A stretch of 64,000 bases of DNA. Origin: Micrasema longulum (lineage: Eukaryota > Arthropoda > Insecta > Trichoptera > Brachycentridae). Shown in pieces: positions 55,145-64,000 of this stretch. Under the pieces are notes generated by a model. The model was not told where the DNA came from, ran no database searches, and saw nothing but the letters and a program-made list of their open reading frames with translations. Numbering within the stretch: position 1 is the first letter of the stretch; the number at the start of each line of letters is the position of its first letter. The stretch lies in NCBI GenBank assembly GCA_022494885.1, contig JAGVSM010003414.1, forward strand, positions 62,001 through 126,000, written 5' to 3'. Position numbers and translations under genes: made by a program.

Positions 55145-56110
55145 AAAATTGAGGAAGTTTAGTGGTTATTTATTTTTTTTGTTAATGGACTATCAAACTA
55201 AGCCAAGGTTTTTTTACAAAGCGTATTATCAGCGCTATGATTTTTGAAAGTTTTGTTATTTTGAAATTACTCCGCGTGTGAAGTCACAAGTTTGTTGACT
55301 TCTCATAAACCACAAATCTATCAAAACAATCTTCTATTGGTTGATTCGGAAGAACTTGTGACGTTATCCAAAGTAATTCATTTTCATGAAAATGATTTTT
55401 ACGTTTTTTTTTAGAGATAACTTGCCGTACAATTATTAAATGCTCTAATATGATCTTAACCGCTTGTAAGAAAACATGTTTACATAAAATTTCCCGTAGA
55501 AGTGAACTTTTTCATTTTAGACCAAAAATAATGATATATCCTGTTGTTAGTAGAGTCGTCACGTGCTTTTCAATTTCTATCTTAAATTTGTAATTGGTGT
55601 AATTCGTAAAGATGCTTTGTAAGTTATTGTAATGTTTAAGTCCATTGTTTAGTATTTTGACTATCCTATATTTGTCCTTGATTTTTTTACGTGATGGTGT
55701 GATTGTTTAGTATTATATTTGTATATGTCATCGTCTTGCAAAATATATTTTTTAATTGGAAAATACTATATTTTTTCATTTTCAAAATAAAACAATTCAA
55801 AAGAATTTCCGCAAAAACGGCCAATCCATTGGCCACGGCCCTAATACGTCACGATTCATGTTTATTTGTTCCTGGCCATTGAAATTTGTGTGAACATTAT
55901 CAAGACTCCTGACGTCACAACAACCAAGGCCAAAACACGTCGCGTTTTTCTAGCAATGTATTTTTATTATATTGTTTGTTTTACATTTTTGTATGAAAAC
56001 ATTTTTCCACAATATTAATACAGATTTTGAAAATACAATTAATAATTCTTCATCCATTTCATATATTTTTATCGGTATTCGTAGTATGTGATATTTCCTT
56101 ATTGAAATGT
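55145..56110 (+). repeat. Dispersed repeat family B, longest copy
   Basis: Left part: GAGGAAGTTTAGTGGTTATT, TATCAGCGCTATGA, AATTACTCCGCGTGTGAAGT, CTATTGGTTGATTCGG. Middle: AAATTTCCCGTAGAAGTGAA. Right part (55800-56105) as at 35090-35460. TGACGTCA at 55910-55917. About 960 bp in all, no coding capacity; a non-autonomous element is likely. Confidence 0.6.
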
Positions 56111-57014
56111 TTCTAACACTTTTGACGGTTTTATTTTCAAATGTCAAACTGATGAGTTTCTGATAAAATTTACTCATTAGTCAAGTTTGTTAAATGTTAG
56201 TTTTTTGTCATTTTAGTTATTCAAATTAATGTATATATTATTTTAAAACGAAATAAAATTAAAACTCTTACTCAGTAAAAAATTTGTACGTATCTACTTA
56301 CATAGGAAAATCCTTGTAAATGTTCTCGTCTGAATTCATTTTTGAGACGTAAATTCTCCTGATTATATGAGTAAAATGCAATGCTACCCATGAGAAACTG
56401 TAGTATTGAGATGTGCTCGTAGCATTTACATATTGAAATGTTTCGTTTTGTATGCAACAGCTTCTTCGGGAATTTGGACTTACTTTACGAAAGAAAAGTA
56501 AATATATGTAGTATAATACAAATGTATACCTCAATGACTAAACATAAAACACAATTATTTAAGTTCAAACTTTCTTTGAGTTAACTGTTTTAGTGCGACG
56601 GGTGCAAGATATACTGGGAACATAACTACTAAACATTTTTGAACATTTAATATGTACGCTGAGAAAAAAAAGTAAAATTTACTATAAACAATACTCTTAT
56701 TTCTATATGTAATACGTGAACAACGATAATTATACTTAAATATAAGCGAATATGCTTCAAAATGCCTTAGCTGTAGGCACAATCAAAAGTTAAAAACTTT
56801 ATAATGTTTCCTTAACACTTTGTGTACCGGCCGAATACACATAGAATTTACCCTGTTCCCGGCCCATTTTTGTGAAATTTCATGCTTTGTGAAGGGTTTC
56901 TTAAAAGTGTCATAATTATTATGAAAATATTCGGTTAAATCGATTGAAACTTCTCATATTTATTTGAAACCATTTAATAAGACATTTTTGTATGAAAGTT
57001 TTGCCAAAATTGGC
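56111..57014. other. No feature recognised
   Basis: AT-rich. The patch 56815-56900 (GTACCGGCCGAATACACATA, CCCTGTTCCCGGCCCA) is GC-richer and unassigned. Confidence 0.4.
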
Positions 57015-57440
57015 CTGTATTTATTTATTTATTTTTCATATTTTTTGCTTAACTTACAAACTATAATTAATAATAAAATAATGTGACCTCACTGGGGTTT
57101 TCCGTGCCGAAGACACTTAACAATATACTTTTTTTAAATTACATTTGAGAATGAACAAATATTCAGACAGTTTTAAAAACAAGGTATTTATGTACATCTA
57201 TATTATTTAAATTTCAAAACACACAATGAAAATAACAAAAACCTAATATAAGCTTTACACTTGTGGAGCAGTTGATTCAATATTGGTATGGGCGAATGAG
57301 ACAATCCATTTTACTTCTACCTAGCTCCACTATTCATTTTGTTATAGCCTTTTTAAACATTTTCTCGTTACTAATACTAATACTTTTAATTAGATAGTGG
57401 AATTATGTTATAGATTTTAATTAATTAACACTCAAAATCT
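57015..57440 (-). mobile_element. LINE 3' end (family A), minus copy
   Basis: Tail TATTTATTTATTTATTTTTC at the left edge, then the reversed 3' UTR with AATGTGACCTCACTGGGG, and the ORF2 end (57300-57360), which on minus gives the same lysine-rich C-terminus as at 650-751. It pairs with 58270-58665 as a large inverted repeat. Confidence 0.7.
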
Positions 57441-57502
57441 CTTTGTCCGAGAGCCTCATTGCAATGTTCGCACATACACAGAGTCTTACTCCTTTTTTTG
57501 TG

Positions 57503-57728
57503 CTTTGTATCCCGGAGCCGTGTAAACACGTGATTATAATAATCAAGCGTTGTGTCCTGGTCCTGTGTTTTCACGTGGTTTACCAGCAGCGAAAAAGTAC
57601 TAACAAAAGTCACCTGATGTTAATAAAGTGCACTTTTTTATACAGCTGGTAAACCACGTGAAAACACGGGACCGGGACACAACGCGTGGTTATATAATCA
57701 AGTGTTTACACGGCTCCGGGATGCAAAG
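57503..57728. repeat. Foldback, about 85-bp arms
   Basis: Arms 57503-57587 and 57645-57728 are reverse complements with about ten differences; both contain the CCCGGAGCCGTGTAAACAC block or its complement and CACGTGGTTTACCAGC. The 57-base loop is AT-rich. CACGTG occurs three times. It looks like a small palindromic MITE. Confidence 0.8.
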
Positions 57729-58269
57729 TGTTAATGCTAAAAGAGAAAATTACCAAGCCAACAAAAAAATATGTGTATTTGTTTTATCATTTACTTAAAC
57801 ATTATTAATTATCATTGTTTTTGCCGTGCGCAATTTTCATATAAATTTGTAAGGAGTGCAACGAGTAAATAATTATTTACGGTTGAACGAACACTTTATC
57901 TTTAATTACGCGGTTTGAAATAAACGTTGGAGCCGGACGGACGTTGCTTCACTTAAGGTATTGTTGATGCATCTACTGACAAAAGGCAAGTTTTTGTGCA
58001 TCGTATATCTTTTTGTGCAATTATGAAAGCAAAACCCGAATGAACGCAGACGCGGTGCCGGAATTCTGTATTTATAAAGGTGGCCATAACGCATAAACAC
58101 TACATTCTCTTCTGTGGCCCCGAGAGTGTTTAACATCCTGGAAGAAGATATTAAGTTCTCCAAAACGAAAGGCATTTTCAGGAGAAGTGTACAAGTTTGG
58201 ATTTTGTCTAAGGGAAGAGACTATTGCAGAAGTCAGCTGCGCGACATTGCATACATTTATATACAGTAC
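57729..58269 (-). other. Unassigned ORF region between two LINE copies
   Basis: The minus ORF 57906-58175 (89 residues) reads MPFVLENLISSSRMLNTLGA, then RSFGFCFHNCTKRYTMHKNL and NNTLSEATSVRLQRL. On + the same DNA reads VPRVFNILEEDIKFSKTKGI in another frame, which resembles a LINE tail ('P+.FN.L..DI+....FK+..'). I cannot decide which strand was coding. Confidence 0.35.
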
Positions 58270-58665
58270 TATTAAAATCTATAGCCTACTTCCACTGTCC
58301 ATTAAAACAATTAGTAACGAGAAAATGTTAAAAAAGGCTATAAAAAATGGAGAGAGGAGCTGAGTAGAAGGGAAATGGATTGTCTCGTTCGCCCAAACTA
58401 ATATTGAATCGACTACTAAACAAATGTGGGGATTATTTTACGTTTTTTTTTCTTTTATTGTGCGTTTTTTAATTTAAATAAAAAAGTTCTACATAAATTA
58501 AATATAAACATAATTACGTAGTGTAGAAAACTGTCTGAATATTTTACTAATTATCTCTGTGTATTAAGTCTTCTTTGTATATAATGTAAAAAAATATTTT
58601 AAAAAGTTTGATGTTGAGTGTCCTCAGCGCGGGTAACCCCAGTGAGGTCACATTATTTTATTAAA
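58270..58665 (+). mobile_element. LINE 3' end (family A), plus copy
   Basis: PLSIKTISNEKMLKKAIKN, followed by a one-base frame change, then the 3' UTR with GGGTAACCCCAGTGAGGTCA. Third copy of the sequence at 551-1049. Confidence 0.7.
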
Positions 58666-58734
58666 AACGTGCTGTCCAAATTTTTATCATACTTATGTTA
58701 ATGTAATCATTTTTAATCATATGTATATTTCCAC

Positions 58735-58850
58735 TTTCTATTTTGTTGTTGAGATACTCAGCCTAGGGCTCTTGGCTTCATAGAGTAAGGGCTAAGTTAA
58801 TATTTTTTTGTAAAATGTATATTTATATGAACAAATAAAATAAAAATTAA
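58735..58850 (+). mobile_element. LINE 3' UTR scrap
   Basis: CACTTTCTATTTTGTTGTTG, then AGGGCTCTTGGCTTCATAGA and AACAAATAAAATAAAAATTA. A related stretch is at 62310-62380 (GGGCCCTTGGCCTCATAGAG). Confidence 0.55.
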
Positions 58851-59375
58851 AAATATAACATCATCAGTATGCTAAGTAATATTATTAAAAGGGGAAACCA
58901 TTTGTTTTTTAGAACAATGTCCCAATTTCAATGGAGGTTCCTCACGAGCAATATGGCCCACAGTACCATCCATAAATAATTTATTTACGAGTATGATGCA
59001 GCCAAGACGGCCCACCATTGTTCCTGTATTTTTATCTCCCGCTAAAATGAGAATCATCAATTACAATAAGGTGGCTGCGTTTTTCAATCATGATTGAAAA
59101 GCAGAAAATAAATTGTTATAAAATAAACGTATCGAGAAATAATAATTATCAGAAAATAATACAAAATTTCACGTAAATAAAATACACATAAAAAAGAATG
59201 GAAGTACAACCACAAACTTCTTATTTTCTTTAAAAACAATTAATTTCTTATCTTCAACTCAATTTTATTTATTTAACTCAATCTTTATTCTTATCTTTCA
59301 TTGAATCTTTATTATAAATTATATTGATTAAATTAAGCTACACACTTATTTTTTATAATTTATGAAAGCTGGTGG
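58851..59375. other. No gene recognised
   Basis: The minus ORF 58872-59060 contains VNKLFMDGTVGHIAREEPPL, balanced in composition, but no family is recognised. The rest is AT-rich. Confidence 0.35.
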
Positions 59376-59830
59376 AGTTCTATAATTAGGAAGTTCCGTG
59401 TTTTTTTTTTTTTTTTATATTTGTTTTTAGACTATTAAACTGAGTATTTTTTTATTTTTTTTATATCGCTTTATCAGCGTTATTAAAGCAATTTTTAAAT
59501 ATTTTGTATATCTGAAGTAACTCCACGCGTGACGTCAGAGGTTGTTGTCTGTTAGTTCTTCCAATTAGTTCGTTTACGGTAAGCCAACTGGATATCGTTC
59601 ACAGCTCTCATAGCATTGGTTGGTTCAAATGAACCAGTGATGTCGATCAAAGTAGTGCATTTTTTTTTTTTTTTTAATTTAGTATTTTATTTAATGCTTT
59701 TATTTTTACCGCACGCAAGAAAACATTTTTGTATCAAATTTCCCGTAGGGTTGAATTTTCTCATTGAGGATGTGTAAAAATAATGTTACCGATGCTTAAC
59801 TACAAATTGTATGTAGCCTTGTTGAACTCC
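59376..59830 (+). repeat. Dispersed repeat family B copy
   Basis: AGGAAGTTCCGTG, TATCAGCGTTATT, GTAACTCCACGCGTGACGTC, GGATATCGTTCACAGCTCTC, CATTGGTTGGTTCAAATGAA, and AAATTTCCCGTAGGGTTGAA. TGACGTCA at 59530-59537. Confidence 0.65.
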
Positions 59831-60439
59831 AAAAAAAAAACATAATATTAAACATTAGTACTTGGTAAAAAAAGTACTATAGAAACACACTTATCCTTAC
59901 AGCTCGCTCGGGATTATATTCAAATACACACCAAATTTAAGATTGTTTACTTACGTTGCAGAAATTAAAAAGGTATGAATTTATTTTTCAATTGCTTGTA
60001 ACCATATGTATGTATTTTTTACTTTTGTTGAGAGTCGACAAAACACGGAAAAATATATTGTTTTTAGTTCGACAGGTGGCTTCTGGCTAGTGTATTTGTT
60101 TTGAAGCGAATTTATGTTGTCTTTCTAAATTACAATTGGGGTAAATCATAAGAACGCAAAGAAACATATTAAAAAAAAAAATGTGTATTCCACTAAGATA
60201 AAATTATTTTATTAATTAACTGTTTAATATTATAAGATGAAAACACATGTTTAAAGAGTTTTTTCGATTTATTAACAATTGGAGAGCCAGTGATCATTAA
60301 AAATTAAAGTTAAATATTTTTTAAAGTATATCAGGTTATAAACATTTTAAAATACCTACGTTTTTTAAATAATTATTTTAGTACCTGCTTGTAACTATAA
60401 AAAAAAACGTGTTTTTTATCCCATATTTTAAAGCAAATA
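59831..60439. other. AT-rich; SINE tail scrap
   Basis: At 60135-60160 GGGGTAAATCATAAGAACGC matches the body end of the SINE at 514-1173 (near 1150). Nothing else. Confidence 0.4.
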
Positions 60440-60530
60440 TTTCAGATGGATTCTGACGGAAATCAAAATCAATTGTTCTGGATTGGTAGGCAACCGCTCT
60501 AACCACGAGGCGGAACTTCACATTACCTTT
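60440..60530 (-). mobile_element. tRNA-derived SINE, degenerate head
   Basis: Reversed GGTAGGCAACCGCTCTAACC and ACGAGGCGGAAC. The B box is decayed. Confidence 0.5.
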
Positions 60531-60984
60531 TAGTCAAATACATTCATTTAGTTTTTTTTTTATTTGATGAAGGACTTTTATTTATCCACCCAGATACACA
60601 AAAGGCGTGAGGATTTTTAAAAAAGTTGTTCACGAAAAAAATATAAAATCACATTTAAAAACAGTACCTGTTTGGATGTGTCGAACGTAAAGTTTAGCTA
60701 TCTGGAGCGAAGACAAGTCAGTTATTTCACGATGGTCGGGTGATCTATTGTTCTTCTAATGATGTATCTCAGCGTCTCTCATCATCACCGTGATGAAATG
60801 TCAGCGCCACAAAATGAGATCGAAGGCTAAATATAATCGATGGAGACGAAATAGGTTGTACAATAATTTACCATGGGTATATATTATTATATTATATCAC
60901 TTCACCACGCTTACTCGTAAACCATCACAATTCTGAATTCCCTAATTGACATGATATTTTGCATTCATTGCATACGTAAGCCAA
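60531..60984. other. Single-copy, less AT-rich sequence
   Basis: 60670-60860 (GTTTAGCTATCTGGAGCGAA, ATGTATCTCAGCGTCTCTCA) has no ORF and no second copy. It might be regulatory, but nothing shows this. Confidence 0.35.
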
Positions 60985-61400
60985 TGAGGAAATCAATTGT
61001 TTTTAAAAGTATTTTGACTTATTATAAGACTATCAAACTAAGCCATTTTTTTATGTTTCGTAATATCAGCGCACTGTTTCCATAAGGTTTTGTAATTGAA
61101 AACATAAGTGAATAAAGGTGTTGTGGGACTAAAACAAAAAGCAGAGATATCTGGCCAAAAAGTTTTAAACGCCTGTACAATTATTTATATTATAACATTA
61201 TTATTAATACTTCATTCGTTCACACTTTTTGTGGTTTTATTTGAAAGAGCTGTACGTAAATATTTGTAAAAAAAGGGCATTTTAGAAAATTTGCGGCATA
61301 TCGCCTTCATCCACTCATATCTTCAATTTTGAAATTACTCCACCAGAGACGTCACAAGTTCTAGTCGTAGAGTTCTGCGGATTGGTGAGTAGGCTTCCGG
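60985..61400 (+). repeat. Dispersed repeat family B, diverged copy
   Basis: AATGAGGAAATCAATTG, TATCAGCGCACTG, GAAATTACTCCACCAGAGAC then GTCACAAGTTCTAG and CGGATTGGTGAG. The most diverged copy. Confidence 0.5.
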
Positions 61401-61502
61401 GAAACGGAAAAACATAGTAATGTTAAAAAAGTTTATATTAGTTTTTAATATGTATGAACTAACTTAATAAAGCATAAATAAAAAAGTGTAGTCGTGTAAA
61501 TG

Positions 61503-61532
61503 CCTCGACTTCCGTAAATACGGAAGTCGAGG
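61503..61532. repeat. Hairpin, 14-bp perfect arms, 2-nt loop
   Basis: CCTCGACTTCCGTA then AA then TACGGAAGTCGAGG. The preceding TGTAAATG and the arm text resemble the MITE M terminal block TGTAAATGCCTAGACTTCC, so it may be two fused ends. Confidence 0.8.
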
Positions 61533-62309
61533 TTCAAAATTCAACAAATTCATCGCTTCTAAAATATTTATTAAAATGATGGATTTGCTCACGCGTGTTT
61601 CTGCTAAATGAAGACTTTTTTATTGTTTCTCTGATGTCTTTATTGCTACGCATAATCTTGTTACCTTGTTTTCTCTAGATTGATCTATAGGTGCCATAAA
61701 CTAGTACAAAGAAAAACTTTCTAAAACTCTTTTCTACTCAGGCGACATACAGTGAGCTCCTTATATTTATTGGTAGGTACATATACATTATTAAATATTT
61801 AGTAAGGCATCCAAAATATAACACTTATATTGAATTTAATTCTACTTTAAAATAAATATATGTGACGTGTTTTGTCTTGTTCAGACATTATCAAACTAAT
61901 TTAAATATATACAAATTTTCCTTTTAAACTAACAATAATTGGTATTTTATGAGACAGGTACATTATTGTGTTATTAGTTTATAGGTGTATCAAACAAGTA
62001 TGAATGATTTTTATGCAGACCAAGAAAAGTAACGTAATTAAAAATCAATTTGGACGTACTGAGTACATTTAATTAGGTACATTATGGGTTTATTAGGAAA
62101 GCCTTGAAATATTTAAAATATTTGCAGGGGTGCAACTTTAAAATTATACAATAAGATTTAAATATTAATTTCATTCACAAAGGTTGATTTTGAAAAATAG
62201 TTGAAACTCGACATTCGTGTTTTATTGAATTGTTGTCCAGATGCCCTTTAAAATATATATATGTTTATGTAATAATATTTAATTTCTATTTTTGCTAGTA
62301 TTTAATTAT
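61533..62309. other. No feature recognised
   Basis: AT-rich; no exon seen. Confidence 0.4.
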
Positions 62310-62590
62310 GTACTGCTTCCACTTTCCATTACGTTGTATATCAACTCAACACAGGGCCCTTGGCCTCATAGAGTTTGGGACATTTTTTTTTTTGTAATAT
62401 TTTTTTAATTTTTTTAAATTTTTTTTTTTTAATTTTTTTTTATTTATCACGAGCATACAAAAATTAACATATAAATTATCAAGTCCTACTGAACTGAATG
62501 AAATGCAGTTCGTCAGCAGGTGCTTATGGTTAAGTTATAATATATATACATAATCTTATCTCTTCAATTCAATAAACATATGAAAACTCT
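62310..62590. mobile_element. Two LINE 3' UTR pieces, head to tail junction
   Basis: 62310-62380 is related to 58735-58850 (+ orientation). 62390-62590 is the reverse of the LINE tail at 50100-50410 (CAAGTCCTACTGAACTGAAT, GTTCGTCAGCAGGTGCTTAT). The T-rich centre (62383-62448) would be the two tails facing each other. Confidence 0.5.
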
Positions 62591-63414
62591 TGTATGTATG
62601 TATCAGGCGCGTGCGGTGACTATTATCAGTAGAGATGCTGACAAAAAACTATCACGTTTTTGCTTTTAGTATGTATGATAGAAGATAAAGGTAGATAGAT
62701 CTGCTTATATTATAAAATGTATACTTTTAATCAGTTACGTATTTGTAAATTTACACTGTTATAAAATTGTTATTGGAATAAATCCCGACCACGTGATAAC
62801 AATATAATTTATTTGTCTGAACAGTTTTACTTAATTTTCAAGTTAAATTAAAATAACTGTTGCGTAGAATCTCTTTTGTATGGCGCGTTTGAGGTATTTT
62901 ATTACGAAAATGGTGCTACATAAGTTTTCCATTATGATGATAATCAATAGTTGATTGTCTATAAATAAATAGAGCACGGGAGCAGGCGCGGCTAGTGGTG
63001 AAACTGTAAACGTTAGGACAATACCTAAAACTCGAGATGTTCTTAAATTTTTATAAAATGCTATTTAAAACATAATGATATACGTTATTAGAGTCGTTTT
63101 TTCTTTGCATCACACAAGTTGGATGCTCTTATCTCTATGAGTCTCGCAGAACAATGCGACAAAGTTATGAACCTAATGCGCGTGCGCGTAATTCCGTACA
63201 TTTATAATTGGATTGCACTCAAAATGAAGAGAAGCATCCAGATTCCATTTTGTACGTAGATATGGGAAATATGCATACGTATGTCGGTATTTTTACTAAA
63301 TTTACTATTGTTTGAATTTGTAAATCGCGTGCACTCGAATATTTTCTGTGGTAATTTTAGAATTTTCCGTAATTTTTAATGAAAAGAAAAATACATATAC
63401 TTATATTCAAATAT
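62591..63414. other. No gene; repeat family D scrap
   Basis: At 62881-62925 GGCGCGTTTGAGGTATTTTA then CGAAAATGGTGCTA is the reverse of 38130-38172. The patch 63120-63250 (ATGCGCGTGCGCGTAATTCC) is GC-richer, single-copy. Confidence 0.4.
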
Positions 63415-63545
63415 CTAATGGATGCGCCGCATTCACAGTATGTATGGACGGAACTCGCCTGGTATGTATGTATTCGTATGAGGTGTGATGTATGTATGAT
63501 GTATGTATATGTCTATGTATGTATTTGTATGAATAAATAATAAAT
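63415..63545. repeat. Degenerate (TATG)n microsatellite
   Basis: Many GTATGTATGT units separated by unique bases; continues into AATAAATAATAAATAAA. Confidence 0.8.
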
Positions 63546-64000
63546 AAAAAATATATAAAATTCAATAAATTTGATTTTTTATATATTTATATATATATAC
63601 ATTATATTACTTTCGTGTATTATTAATACGACAATGTTACATATAAATATAATGTATATTTATATATACAATAATTTAGTGCCTAAATATTGGTTTTATA
63701 ACTAAGATTTATGTTCAATGTCAACTATGGTAGAAATACGTTCAGATTTTGTAAAATTCTTTCGTCGCGTGTTAGGGTTTTAATTAAATTAATTGGGAAT
63801 GCTGTTTTTTCATTTAATGAGTTGAAGTAAAACAAATGTTTATGTATTTAGAAGATATATAATAAGTTTACTATACATAATACAGAATTACTAATTTACA
63901 ATAACAAAATTAAAATTACAAATAATTAAGTTTTTTTTATTTTTTGAATAGACGGAAACCGGTCTTCCTTGCTCCTCTAGCTGTAGAAAGGCAGGAAGAT
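63546..64000. other. AT-rich; GC-rich end at the window edge
   Basis: Mostly A/T. From 63952 to 64000 composition changes abruptly (ACGGAAACCGGTCTTCC...). This is preceded by a T-rich tract and TAG, so it could be a splice acceptor and exon start, or the edge of a repeat. It is cut by the window. Confidence 0.3.

Noticed and set aside
57078..58662. Single DNA transposon with long terminal inverted repeats
   Set aside because: The inverted arms carry a LINE ORF2 end and A-rich tails and a third copy stands alone at 551-1049, so they are two opposed LINE copies.
1..64000. CRISPR array, operon or prokaryotic defence system
   Set aside because: The sequence is intron-bearing insect-like DNA; repeats are SINEs, LINEs and MITEs, with no regular direct-repeat/spacer array.

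Overview
This is eukaryotic, clearly AT-rich DNA with no prokaryotic gene layout. Almost none of it codes for host protein. It is packed with tRNA-derived SINEs, non-LTR retrotransposon (LINE) 3' ends, MITE-like DNA elements and short hairpins. The mix suggests an insect, most likely a moth or butterfly: degraded 'RWFGHVE...RRACMTR..NVEEAR' LINE tails, R1-like LINE tails ending in a CCHC knuckle, and SINEs with a 'GGTGTAGTGGT...GGTTCGATTCCC' head. The lepidopteran assignment is an inference from repeat style, not proof.

The one host gene recognised is on the + strand. Two phase-0 internal exons, 9181-9270 (30 codons) and 28940-29113 (58 codons), join into 88 residues from the PAS-A region of a bHLH-PAS transcription factor. 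They match the insect Dysfusion (dys) / vertebrate NPAS4 family best. Both have consensus splice sites. The intron between them is 19,669 bp. The bHLH exon(s) should lie left of the window. The exons for the rest of PAS-A, PAS-B and the C-terminus were not found between 29114 and 64000, so most or all of the window is probably intron of this gene.

Layout. 0.4-1.6 kb: an RTE-like LINE split by a SINE that is itself split by another LINE. 1.9-4.4 kb: LINE remnants, a 45-bp-arm foldback and SINEs. 5.8-7.0 kb: an interrupted direct duplication and SINEs. 9.2-10 kb: dys exon and two foldback MITEs. 11-25.6 kb (intron): LINE 3' ends at about 11.5, 13, 16.4, 17, 21.5, 22.9, 23.6 and 25.2 kb, plus SINEs. 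26.9-27.5 kb: a MITE flanked by TA. 28.9-29.1 kb: second dys exon. 30-35 kb: MITE pieces, an RTE-like LINE (31.2-32.2 kb) whose 5' junction carries a near-perfect 63-bp inverted duplication, an intact-looking SINE (32.3 kb), another LINE tail and repeat family C. 39-44.5 kb: a cluster of one MITE family, ending in a nest of LINE 3' UTR > MITE > LINE; a second TIR element sits at 40.6-41.3 kb. 44.5-51.8 kb: LINE tails on both strands and split SINEs. 53-64 kb: SINEs, repeat family B (several copies, some with TGACGTCA), and two LINE copies in opposite orientation flanking a foldback (57.0-58.7 kb).

I see no operon, CRISPR array, ribosomal RNA or convincing free-standing tRNA gene, and no evidence for a new defence or metabolic system. 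The interest lies in the dys exons, the nested insertions, the hairpin structures and a few unidentified ORFs. Repeat boundaries are estimated by eye and may be off by tens of bases.
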